From NCBI GenBank assembly GCA_964525935.1, contig CAZGJZ010000002.1:186001-250000 (forward strand): a stretch of DNA of 64,000 nucleotides, in the 5' to 3' direction. This stretch comes from UBA2377 sp964525935 (GTDB lineage: Bacteria; Verrucomicrobiota; Verrucomicrobiia; Opitutales; Opitutaceae). Position 1 is the stretch's first letter. Every line of letters starts with the position of its first letter. Position numbers and translations under genes: made by a program. Below, piece after piece: positions 50,312-58,463 of this stretch. The notes below the pieces were generated by a model. That model saw nothing but the letters and a program-made list of their open reading frames with translations, did no database searches and was not told the origin of the DNA.

Positions 50312-51622
50312 ATGCTTTTTTCCCGTGTCCGTGACGTCCTATTGTGGCTTGTCGCCATTGCATTGGCGGCGCTTGGCTTTTGGTGGGCGGGTCATAGCCG
50401 CGAAGTGGTGCGGACGGACGGGCGCACGGAGATCTCGTGGTATATCATCATCACGCCGTTTCGCGACCACTACGAGAAGCAGGTGGCGGAGTTCGAGCGG
50501 CTGCATCCGCACATCAAGGTGAATATTTTCTGGGTGCCGGGCAGTGAATACAACGTGAAGCTCAAGACGCTCGCCGCGGCGGGCCAGTTGCCGGACCTGT
50601 TTTACAATGGCGACATTTGGATGAGCTATCTGCTGCCGTTTACGCGGGACATCACGGATTTCGTGCAACGCGACGCGGTGGAGATGCAGCTCGACGATTT
50701 TTTTCCGGAGATCCAGCAGGCGATGCAGCTCAAGGGCCGGTATTATATCCTGACGGAGCAGATGAACCTCTCGATGCTCTATTACAACCGGCGGTTGTTC
50801 CGCGAGGCGGGAGTGCCGGAGCCGACCGACCAGTGGACGTGGGACGACTATATCCGGGCGGGCCAGGCGCTCACGCGGCCGGGCACGCCGGGCCGGCCAG
50901 GGGTGTGGGGTTCCTCGCGATTCGAGGGGTGGTGGGGCGAGTGGATCACCTACGTGCGGCAGGCGGGCGGGAAGGTCTTTTCGGAGGATGGCGGGCGCTG
51001 CGTGATGGATTCGCCCGCGACGATCGAAGGCCTCAGGTTTTACCTCGAGAAATCGAGCCGATACGGCATCAGCGCGCCGGCGGGCTTCGAGCCGATCAAC
51101 GGGTTTGTCAACGAACGGGTGGCGATGGTCTACGGCGGACATTCGAGCTTCTGGCTCTATTATAACCAGGTGCCCGGGCTGGAGTGGGACGTGCAGGTGC
51201 TGCCGACCGGACCGGTTACCCGCAAGGGGGGCGAACTGGCGATGGCGGGCAACAGCATCAATCGCCTGAGCCGGCATCCGGAGGAGGCCTGGGCGCTGGC
51301 GAAATTCCTCACCCGGCCGGAGGCGATCGCGCCGATCGTGGCCCGGGGCGCGATCTCCGTGCGCCGTTCGGTCGCGGAAGCGCAGATGCGGCAGCCCGGC
51401 CCGCGGGGACATCCGCACAACCTGGAGGCGGCCTACCGGCAGTTTGCGTATGGCGAGCTGATCCCGCGGCATGCCTATTTTATCGAGATCATGAGCCAGC
51501 TGATCCAACCCGAGATCGACCGGATGCTGCTGGGCGAATTCACCCCCGAGGAAACCGGCCGGCGCGCGACGGCGGTGGTGAACGCCTTCCTCGAAACCTT
51601 CGACCCCGCCGCCGTCCCATGA
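50312..51622 (+). CDS. Sugar ABC transporter substrate-binding protein
   Basis: ATG at 50312 gives 436 residues with an N-terminal membrane anchor (VRDVLLWLVAIALAALGFWWAG) without lipobox. ISWYIIITPFRDHYEKQVAEFERLHPHIKVNIFWVPG and later GELAMAGNSINRLSRHPEEAWALAKFL are typical of family-1 solute-binding proteins. It captures an oligosaccharide for the two permeases that follow, the first of which overlaps its stop by 4 bp. It is not closely similar to the other binding protein at 38254. Confidence 0.92.
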   Translation: MLFSRVRDVLLWLVAIALAALGFWWAGHSREVVRTDGRTEISWYIIITPFRDHYEKQVAEFERLHPHIKVNIFWVPGSEYNVKLKTLAAAGQLPDLFYNGDIWMSYLLPFTRDITDFVQRDAVEMQLDDFFPEIQQAMQLKGRYYILTEQMNLSMLYYNRRLFREAGVPEPTDQWTWDDYIRAGQALTRPGTPGRPGVWGSSRFEGWWGEWITYVRQAGGKVFSEDGGRCVMDSPATIEGLRFYLEKSSRYGISAPAGFEPINGFVNERVAMVYGGHSSFWLYYNQVPGLEWDVQVLPTGPVTRKGGELAMAGNSINRLSRHPEEAWALAKFLTRPEAIAPIVARGAISVRRSVAEAQMRQPGPRGHPHNLEAAYRQFAYGELIPRHAYFIEIMSQLIQPEIDRMLLGEFTPEETGRRATAVVNAFLETFDPAAVP

Positions 51623-52518
51623 ACGCCCGTCGCGCCGAGACTTTCTGGTTCTGGCTGTTCACCGGCCCCGCGGTGGTGGGCTTCGTGGGCTTCAACTTGT
51701 GGCCGATGCTCGATTCGCTGTGGCTGAGTTTTTGCCAATACGAGGTGATCAGCGCGCCGCACTTCATCGGGGTGCAAAACTACATTTATCTTTTCCTGCA
51801 TGACCCGTCGTTCTGGCCGTCGGTGAAGGTTACGCTGGTGTTCTCCGTGGTGCAGGTGCCGCTCGCGGTGATCGCGGCGCTCGCGTTCGCGCTGCTGCTG
51901 AACGAGCCCGTGCGCGGCCGCGGGTTTTGGCGCGCGGTGTATTTCCTGCCGGCGATTTTGCCGCAGGCGGCCTACGCGGTGATCTTCGGCTACATTTTCC
52001 AAGCCGACGGCGGGTTGCTCAACCGGTTGCTCGCGATCGGCGGCATCCAGGGGCCGGCCTGGACCACGTCGCCGACGTGGGTGCTGCCGGTGCTGATCGC
52101 GATGAGCCTGTGGGGTTTTGGCTACCCGATGGTGATCTTTCTCGGCGGCCTGCAAAACGTGCCGCGCGAACTTTACGAGGCGGCGCACATCGACGGCGCG
52201 GGCGCGTGGGCGCGGTTCCGGCATATCACGCTGCCGCTGATTTCACCGGTGTTGTTCTTCAACGTGGTCATCAGCGGGATCGCCGCGCTCAAGGTCTTTG
52301 ATCTCGCATATGCGTTTGGCGTGGCCAACGGGACGACCACGGCCGGCGGGCCGGCACGCGCCACGCTGTTCTACGGGCTGAATCTCTACCAGCAGGCGTT
52401 CGGTTATTTTCACATGGGGCTCGCGAGCGCGATGGCGTGGGTGCTCTTCGCGTTCATCATTATGGTCACGGTGATCAACTTCCGGTTCGGACGCCGCTGG
52501 GTGCACTACGAAAACTGA
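51619..52518 (+). CDS. Sugar ABC transporter permease (MalF/UgpA type)
   Basis: ATG at 51619 gives 299 residues with six helices. FWFWLFTGPAVVGFVGF starts helix 1, and NVPRELYEAAHIDGAGAWARFRHITLPLISPVLFF is the EAA loop that docks the ATPase. It forms the channel together with the next gene. Its start overlaps the binding-protein stop by 4 bp. No ATPase gene is adjacent, so a shared MsiK-like ATPase from elsewhere is implied. Confidence 0.94.
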   Translation: MNARRAETFWFWLFTGPAVVGFVGFNLWPMLDSLWLSFCQYEVISAPHFIGVQNYIYLFLHDPSFWPSVKVTLVFSVVQVPLAVIAALAFALLLNEPVRGRGFWRAVYFLPAILPQAAYAVIFGYIFQADGGLLNRLLAIGGIQGPAWTTSPTWVLPVLIAMSLWGFGYPMVIFLGGLQNVPRELYEAAHIDGAGAWARFRHITLPLISPVLFFNVVISGIAALKVFDLAYAFGVANGTTTAGGPARATLFYGLNLYQQAFGYFHMGLASAMAWVLFAFIIMVTVINFRFGRRWVHYEN

Positions 52519-52519
52519 C

Positions 52520-53380
52520 ATGCACCGCCGCCATCCCCTCGCCACTCTCTGCCTCTATGCGGCACTCGCGTTCGGCGCGCTGATCATGCTGCTGCCACTT
52601 GCGTGGATGGTGCTCACGAGCCTGAAAACCTTCCCGGAGATTTTGCGGAACCCGCCGGTCTGGCTGCCGGCCGAGCCGCAGTGGGGCAACTACCAGAAAG
52701 TGTGGGAGGGTTTTGCGTATTACCGGTTTTTCCTGAACTCCTGTTTCGTCGCGGTGATGGTGATCGCCGGCACGATCCTGACCTGCTGCCCGGCGGCCTA
52801 CGCTTTCGCCTACTACGAGGTGAAGCACAAGGAGCTGATCTTCGGGTTGCTGATCTCGACGCTGATGCTGCCGGCGCAGGTGACGATGATCCCGCTGTTC
52901 AAGCTTTTCACCGGGCTCGGCTGGGTGAACACCTACCTGCCGCTGATCGTGCCGGCGTGGCTGGGTGGAAATGTCTTTGGGATTTTTATGCTGCGGCAGT
53001 TTTTCCGGACGGTGCCGAGGAGTTTCATTGAGGCGGCGCGGCTCGACGGCGCCTCGGAGTGGACGATCCTCTGGCGGCTGGTCGTGCCGATGAGTCTGCC
53101 GGCCGTGCTGACGGTGGGCATGTTCACCTTTCTCTGGAGCTGGAACGACCTCTTCAACCCGCTCGTCTATTTGCAAAACGAGGAGTTGGCCACACTGCCG
53201 GTGGGGCTGCTGTATTTTATCGCGCGCGCGGATCAACTGACGGGTGGCAGCATCGGCCAGTCGCCGTGGCACCTCGTGATGACGCTGGCGACGGTGATGG
53301 TGCTGCCCGTGATCGTGGTGTTTGCCCTCGTGCAACGCCGCTTTGTCGAGGGCGTGGCGGCGACGGGCGTGAAGGGCTGA
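52520..53380 (+). CDS. Sugar ABC transporter permease (MalG/UgpE type)
   Basis: The 286-residue protein starts 1 bp after the preceding stop. Six helices and the EAA loop VPRSFIEAARLDGASEWTILWRLVVPMSLPAVLTVG are typical of MalG-type permeases. It is the second channel subunit, with the upstream MalF-type protein. The glycosidase gene follows 3 bp later. Confidence 0.94.
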   Translation: MHRRHPLATLCLYAALAFGALIMLLPLAWMVLTSLKTFPEILRNPPVWLPAEPQWGNYQKVWEGFAYYRFFLNSCFVAVMVIAGTILTCCPAAYAFAYYEVKHKELIFGLLISTLMLPAQVTMIPLFKLFTGLGWVNTYLPLIVPAWLGGNVFGIFMLRQFFRTVPRSFIEAARLDGASEWTILWRLVVPMSLPAVLTVGMFTFLWSWNDLFNPLVYLQNEELATLPVGLLYFIARADQLTGGSIGQSPWHLVMTLATVMVLPVIVVFALVQRRFVEGVAATGVKG

Positions 53381-53383
53381 GTC

Positions 53384-55870
53384 ATGAGCGGGTTGTTGCG
53401 AGACGATCCGATCTGCCACGGCCACCTGAAACCCTTCCGGCATCCGCGGCTCCGGACCGTCGTCAACGGCCAGACGGCGGTGCGCTATCTCCGGTTTGCG
53501 CAAAAAGTCCGCGTTGACCGGCTCGAACTGGCGCCGGCGGTTTACGGGCGCTGGACGCCGAACGTGCCGCTGCATCCGGCGCGGCTTTTGATTTCCGTGC
53601 TCGATCCCCGCAGTCGCCGCTGGCGGGTGATTTGCGAAGTCGCGCTCCCGCTTGATCCGCGCATCGCCGGGCGCGGGCTGGCGCAGAAGATGAGCGCGGA
53701 ACAAATGGACGCACTCATGGCGAAGGCGCTTCAGCGATCGAAGCATGTGATCCGGCTGGGCGGGATTGAGACCGATCACCTCCGCGTCGAATGCGACCGC
53801 GAACACGCCACGGCGCCAAGTCACGGCGAGGTGAACGGCGGCGAATTCAACGTCCCCTTCGGCCTGCTCAACACGCTGAAAGCCTATGGACGTCCAGTGC
53901 CGGCGGCGATCGAGGTTGCCGCGCCGACGTATCTTGCGGGACTCACGCGCGGGCTGATTCAACCCACGGCACCGCGCGGGATGAGCGTGGAGCGGGAGTC
54001 GGATCGGATCCGTTTCGTGGGCAAAAAGCTATCGATCGGATTCTCGCTGCAACGACCGATGATGCTTCACCTCGGTTGGGATGCGTTTGCGAAGGGCCGC
54101 GCGCCGTTGAACCGGCTCGTCGATCACAAGGCCAACTTCCGCCATCCCATGACGAGCGGTCCACTGCTGCGCACGTTGAGCGAAGATTGCCTGCCGCACC
54201 ATTGGAGCGGCACGGTCTCGGTGCACGGTAACCAAGTCCGCTACGAAGGGCTCCATTGCAGCGTCGAAGGGCTGCGGTTGGACGCCATTTTCACGGTGGA
54301 GCCCGACCGCGTTGCCCTGCAGCTGGTGCAAAGCAGCGACCGCGCCATCGACGTGCTCGAGGCGTTTTCGTGGGTGCTCGCGTGGGATCTGACCAAGGGC
54401 ATCACTGGAGCGATGGCTGCGCCGACTTTGGGGCCGGGGCGCAATGGTGACGTGCAACTGCCCATGCTGTGGGCCGGCGATGGCATCGGCTGTCTATCGT
54501 GTCGCGTGGTGCGCGGCGAAAACCGCGGCCTGCAGGTCGAGAGCTTTAACCGCCGCAACAGTGTCGAGGGTGGTTTTCCCATGGCGCCGCGTCCGGGCCA
54601 TGATCGGGGCGCGGTCATTCCGAAAGGGTCGACACGCACGACGATCGAGTGGGCGATGACAAGTTTGGAACCAGACACCAAATCCCGGGCGCGTTCCAGC
54701 TTTGGTCTCGCGAGCAACTGGGGCGCGGTCTTCGCCTGCTTCCGTCCGGAGCTGGGTGGGTTTTCCAATCAGGCCGCCTCCTGCAATTGCCACCAAAACC
54801 AACACGGGCCGGCGGAGCTCGTGGCGTTTACCAAGCCACCCCAGCACGGACCCCGGCCGCTTGCGCTGTTTCGTTTCACGATTGAGCGGGCGCTGCTCGA
54901 CGGCGGGGGCTATGGTTATTGGCGGGAGCTTTATCTCGACAGCGATCCGGTGTTGGTGAGCGCGGCGGGTCGCATTCACCAGGCTGAGCCTGACGTGCGC
55001 TGGCTGCGGCGCATCGAGCCGGGGTTGGTGGGCGCGGTGACGCGCATGCTCGCGACCATCGGGCCGGAAGGTCTCGCGATCTGCGCCACGCTGACGGGGA
55101 ACTCGGGCTCGTTCCGCTGGAGTTCCAACGCGATGGATGTGGTCGGCTACGGTCACATGGACGCCTACGTGAACGCGTGGACCTACCGGGCGCTGCGCAA
55201 CGCGGTGCCGCTGCTCGCCGCGCTGGACCGGCGCACCCTGGCGCAAAAATGCCGGGCCGCCGCCGCCGCGCTCAAGCGGGCGTTCCCGGAATATTTGCTG
55301 AACCCCGACACCGGCTGGGTCGCAGGCTGGCGCAGCCGCGACGGGCAATTGCACGACTACGCGTTTACCTGGACCAACGGGCCCGCGTGCGCCTTCGGCC
55401 TGCTTGAGCCGGCGGTCGCACGTCGGGCGCTTGCAGGGCTGGAGCGCTTACGGGCCAAGGTCGGCGCGGGGTCAGGGGAGTGCAGCATTCCGTTCAATCT
55501 CCTGCCGATCGATGCTCGCGACCACATGTTGCCGAAAGCGCTCGGGCTGAGATCGTCGTCGTTTGAAATGTTTACCGACGGCGCAAAGGCCGCCTCCGCG
55601 GCGACCTACTATCTGCGCGCGCTGGCGATCTGCGGATTGAAAGAGGAGGCTCGCCGACTCGCGCGCGAACTCGACCGCGGTTACGCGGCCGGGCGCTGGT
55701 GTGGCGGCGCCGGCAGCGGCGTGGAGTTTCGCTGCTGGGACGGCATGGCCTCCGGCTACGAGGGCACCTTTGTGCTGAGCTTTGGCGCACTCTACGGCAT
55801 CGCCATCGAGCAAAAACTTTTCGCGCCGCCGTCGCCGGAATGGTGGCCGGCTGATCCGCGCATGGATTGA
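53384..55870 (+). CDS. Putative glycosidase, six-hairpin fold, 828 aa
   Basis: The 828-residue product is co-transcribed with the ABC importer (3 bp after the permease). The first half is beta-rich, with no named family; the second half (about 550-815) has helical hairpins with YGHMDAYVNAWTYRALRNAVPLLAAL, GYAAGRWCGG and FRCWDGMASGYEGTFVLSFGALYGIAI resembling the (alpha/alpha)6 barrels of six-hairpin glycosidases. No signal peptide is present. It likely cleaves the imported oligosaccharide. The family (GH number) is not assigned; the call rests on fold-like pattern and context. Confidence 0.7.
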   Translation: MSGLLRDDPICHGHLKPFRHPRLRTVVNGQTAVRYLRFAQKVRVDRLELAPAVYGRWTPNVPLHPARLLISVLDPRSRRWRVICEVALPLDPRIAGRGLAQKMSAEQMDALMAKALQRSKHVIRLGGIETDHLRVECDREHATAPSHGEVNGGEFNVPFGLLNTLKAYGRPVPAAIEVAAPTYLAGLTRGLIQPTAPRGMSVERESDRIRFVGKKLSIGFSLQRPMMLHLGWDAFAKGRAPLNRLVDHKANFRHPMTSGPLLRTLSEDCLPHHWSGTVSVHGNQVRYEGLHCSVEGLRLDAIFTVEPDRVALQLVQSSDRAIDVLEAFSWVLAWDLTKGITGAMAAPTLGPGRNGDVQLPMLWAGDGIGCLSCRVVRGENRGLQVESFNRRNSVEGGFPMAPRPGHDRGAVIPKGSTRTTIEWAMTSLEPDTKSRARSSFGLASNWGAVFACFRPELGGFSNQAASCNCHQNQHGPAELVAFTKPPQHGPRPLALFRFTIERALLDGGGYGYWRELYLDSDPVLVSAAGRIHQAEPDVRWLRRIEPGLVGAVTRMLATIGPEGLAICATLTGNSGSFRWSSNAMDVVGYGHMDAYVNAWTYRALRNAVPLLAALDRRTLAQKCRAAAAALKRAFPEYLLNPDTGWVAGWRSRDGQLHDYAFTWTNGPACAFGLLEPAVARRALAGLERLRAKVGAGSGECSIPFNLLPIDARDHMLPKALGLRSSSFEMFTDGAKAASAATYYLRALAICGLKEEARRLARELDRGYAAGRWCGGAGSGVEFRCWDGMASGYEGTFVLSFGALYGIAIEQKLFAPPSPEWWPADPRMD

Positions 55871-55921
55871 TTGTAGGCCCGCCCGCTGGGCGGGCGACCC
55901 GACCAGCGGCCGGGTCTACAA
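55871..55921. repeat. TTGTAGGCCCG inverted repeat, convergent genes
   Basis: TTGTAGGCCCG and CGGGTCTACAA form the outer stem, enclosing GCCCGCTGGGCGGGC. It sits between the convergent glycosidase and GH2 genes; the GH2 stop codon TAG (55916-55918 on the minus strand) lies in the repeat. Confidence 0.82.
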
Positions 55922-57838
55922 TTGGGCAGGTGCGGCGAGGAAAACTTTGCGCAGGGCCTCGGCGGCGGGTTTGGGACGGCCGTCGAAATCGAGGAGCGCG
56001 GTGTTCACCGGACAGGGAAAGGTATCGTGGCCCATCCAGATGATGATGCCACCGCAGCGTGGGAAGCGGCGCTTGCACGCGAGGACCGGTCGCAGCAGCG
56101 CCTCGGTCTGCACGTGCTGGCTCCACGCGACGAATTCCGCGACATCGCGCGGCTGGCGGCCGTGGTCCTTTTGAAACGCCTCGTCCTGAATCCAGAAACC
56201 GAAGCGCCGCCAGAGCGGGTTGCTGGCATTGAGCGGCAGCAGCGATTCGGGCGCGTAGTAGCGCTCGATAATGTCGAGCGGGCTGGCGCCGGGCGCGCCG
56301 ACCTCGGAGCGGAAGAGCGCGTCGTCCTTCTGCCAGTAGGAGTCGGGCGCGGGTTGCCACGGGCCGTGGACGTCCCAGTGCAGGCCGAGGCCAAACTCTT
56401 TTTCGTCGGCCATGAAACGCGGGCCGCTGGCGGAGGTGGGCAGGAAGCGCCGGTCGGGATCGAGCGCGGCGACTTCGCGCGCCATCATGCCGATCAGCGG
56501 ATGCGCCGTCGTGACGGGGAGGCCGCAGCCGACCTTGTTGCCGTCCAGTGCGCCCTGCAGTTCGTTGCCGCCGCACCAGCAGAGCAGTGAGGCGTGATGC
56601 TGGCGGCGCGTGATGTAGCTGCGCACGATGGGCTGCGCCTCGGCGATGACCGTCGCATCCTCGGGCGGCCAGTTGTCCACGCCCGACGAGGAAAAGGGAA
56701 ATTCCTGCCAGACGAGCAGGCCGTAGCGATCGCAGAGATCATAGAAAACCTCGGTCTCCAAAAACGCGCCGCCCCAGACGCGCAGGACGTTGAGGCCGAG
56801 TTCGGCGTAGGCGCGAATGCGCACTTCGTAGTCGGCGGGCGTGAGGTCGGCGTAGTTGGGGCGGATCGGCGTCCAGTTGATGCCTTGGAGAAAAATCGCG
56901 CGGCTGTTGACGATGCAGAGCCACGGATCGGCGCCGGCAGGAGCATCGGCGCATTGCTGCCAGGCGATGTGTTTGAAGCCGATGGTGCGCGACCACTCGT
57001 CGGCCGTGCCACCATGCGCGTCGGTTAGGCGACAGGTGAGGCGATAGGTTTTCTGCGGGCCCTCGCGGTTGGGCCACCACGGCTCGACGGGCAGGTCGGC
57101 GAACGCGGCGCCGGCGGCGAGTTGCGCGGGATTGACGGATTTGCGGAGCAGGCAGCGATTGCCGTCGTCGAGGCGCACTTCGACGTGACCGGGTGCAATG
57201 CCGAAGAGGGTGAAACCACGCGGCGCGACCTGACAGCGCATGTCGGCGAGTTCGGCGCCGTCGGAAATCTCCAGCGTGACGCGGTCCCAGATCCCGGTCT
57301 GCACGAGCCGCGGCTGCCAGTCCCACGTGTAATTGAAGCGCGCCTTCCAGTCCTTGATCTGCGAGGTGTAGCCGATCTGGCCGAGCCAGCGCGGCGGGAG
57401 ATCGAAGACGATCTGCAGCGTGTTTTCGTCGGCGAGCGGGACAGCGGAGAGGTCGAAGATGTGTTCGACAAAGCCGTTTTCGAAGCGGCCGATCATCTGA
57501 CCGTTGCAGCATACCCAGCCCGCGTGATCGAGCCCGGCGCAACGCAATCGGCGGGTGGCTCCGCCCTCCAGCCACGCGCGCGGCAAGGTGGTGGCGTAGA
57601 CCCAGACGCGGTTTTCGATCCACTCGACGGCACGGCTGTCGAGGTTGGCGTGCCAGTCAGGGATGACCTTTTGATCGCGCAGCAGTTGCTGCACCGAGGC
57701 CGGCACGCGCGCGGGGACCGGGACGGTTTCGCTGATGATGACGATGCCGGTCTCCATGCTGGCGTAGGTGCGCCAGGTATCGGGAATGAAGCCGGCGAGG
57801 GTCCACGCCGCCGAGGCTAGGTCACGGGAGGTTTTCAT
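55916..57838 (-). CDS. GH2 beta-mannosidase-type glycosidase
   Basis: ATG at 57838 gives 640 residues. GH2 sugar-binding domain and Ig-like domain precede the TIM barrel. RVWGGAFLETEVFYDLCDRYGLLVWQEFPFSSSG, CWCGGNELQG (acid/base Glu) and FRSEVGAPGAS (nucleophile Glu) are GH2 beta-mannosidase motifs. Protein length is below the usual 800 or more for full beta-mannosidases, so a shorter C-terminus is implied. It lacks a signal peptide and should act inside. The stop codon is supplied by the repeat at 55871-55921. Confidence 0.9.
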   Translation of the reverse strand: MKTSRDLASAAWTLAGFIPDTWRTYASMETGIVIISETVPVPARVPASVQQLLRDQKVIPDWHANLDSRAVEWIENRVWVYATTLPRAWLEGGATRRLRCAGLDHAGWVCCNGQMIGRFENGFVEHIFDLSAVPLADENTLQIVFDLPPRWLGQIGYTSQIKDWKARFNYTWDWQPRLVQTGIWDRVTLEISDGAELADMRCQVAPRGFTLFGIAPGHVEVRLDDGNRCLLRKSVNPAQLAAGAAFADLPVEPWWPNREGPQKTYRLTCRLTDAHGGTADEWSRTIGFKHIAWQQCADAPAGADPWLCIVNSRAIFLQGINWTPIRPNYADLTPADYEVRIRAYAELGLNVLRVWGGAFLETEVFYDLCDRYGLLVWQEFPFSSSGVDNWPPEDATVIAEAQPIVRSYITRRQHHASLLCWCGGNELQGALDGNKVGCGLPVTTAHPLIGMMAREVAALDPDRRFLPTSASGPRFMADEKEFGLGLHWDVHGPWQPAPDSYWQKDDALFRSEVGAPGASPLDIIERYYAPESLLPLNASNPLWRRFGFWIQDEAFQKDHGRQPRDVAEFVAWSQHVQTEALLRPVLACKRRFPRCGGIIIWMGHDTFPCPVNTALLDFDGRPKPAAEALRKVFLAAPAQL

Positions 57839-58056
57839 TGGGGTAGGGCGAGGGGTGCGCCGGGGTGGAAAATTCACGGAGCCTCACGCTGGCGCAACGG
57901 CGGATTGTTGGAAGCGATACAGGCGCGTGGAGAGATCGCCGATGAGGCAAAAGGAAGGAGGCGACGCCGGGCTTGCGCTTTGCGGCGGGGTGCGCAGGTT
58001 AGCCGACCTGTTCTTTGATTGGTTCATTTCCAATCATCCGACTGCTTCCCGTTTTT

Positions 58057-58409
58057 GGGGGTGTTCCGGATTCGATCCTTGGTTGGAGTGCGCCGCTGCC
58101 GTTCGAGAGTGTTAGGTCTCTCGTAAATCCCCCTGCAAAACAATAATAGGCAACAACGAAGAAATGCTTCTAGCCGCCTAAGTGCGGTTACGTTGGCCCG
58201 GCGACACCTGCTAGCCGGAACTGACGTCGACAGCAGGCATAGTGAATTGAGCGACTCGCGGTCTTTTCACTGTATCTTCATCCGGGAGTTGGCCGGGGCT
58301 TAAGCGCGCGTGAACGCGTAACCCCGGCGAGATTAATCTCACGCTATGACGGTAGGCGCGGTGTGCAAAGGCCAGGGACACGCGGGTTCAATTCCCGCCA
58401 CCTCCACCA
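58057..58409 (+). ncRNA. ssrA: Transfer-messenger RNA (tmRNA)
   Basis: The 353-nt gene begins GGGGGTGTTCCGGATTCGAT, and its 3' end GGGTTCAATTCCCGCCACCTCCACCA is a tRNA-like T-arm and acceptor. The acceptor stem pairs GGGGGTG with CACCTCC, including a G-U at the third pair, the alanine identity feature. The tag reading frame (58149-58181) encodes GNNEEMLLAA then TAA. It rescues stalled ribosomes with SmpB. A strong terminator follows. CCA is encoded. No integrase or attachment duplicate was seen at its 3' end. Confidence 0.95.
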
Positions 58410-58412
58410 TTT

Positions 58413-58440
58413 AAGCCGCTCCATAAGGAGCGGCTTTTTT
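58413..58440 (+). terminator. Rho-independent terminator of ssrA
   Basis: AAGCCGCTCC-ATAA-GGAGCGGCTT followed by TTTT, starting 3 bp after the tmRNA CCA end. Confidence 0.94.
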
Positions 58441-58463
58441 GTTGTGCGATTGCTCCGAGCTGA

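Noticed and set aside
58057..58409. 3' end of tmRNA as an attachment site of an integrated island
   Set aside because: No integrase gene and no duplicate of the tmRNA end were seen in the remaining 5.6 kb.
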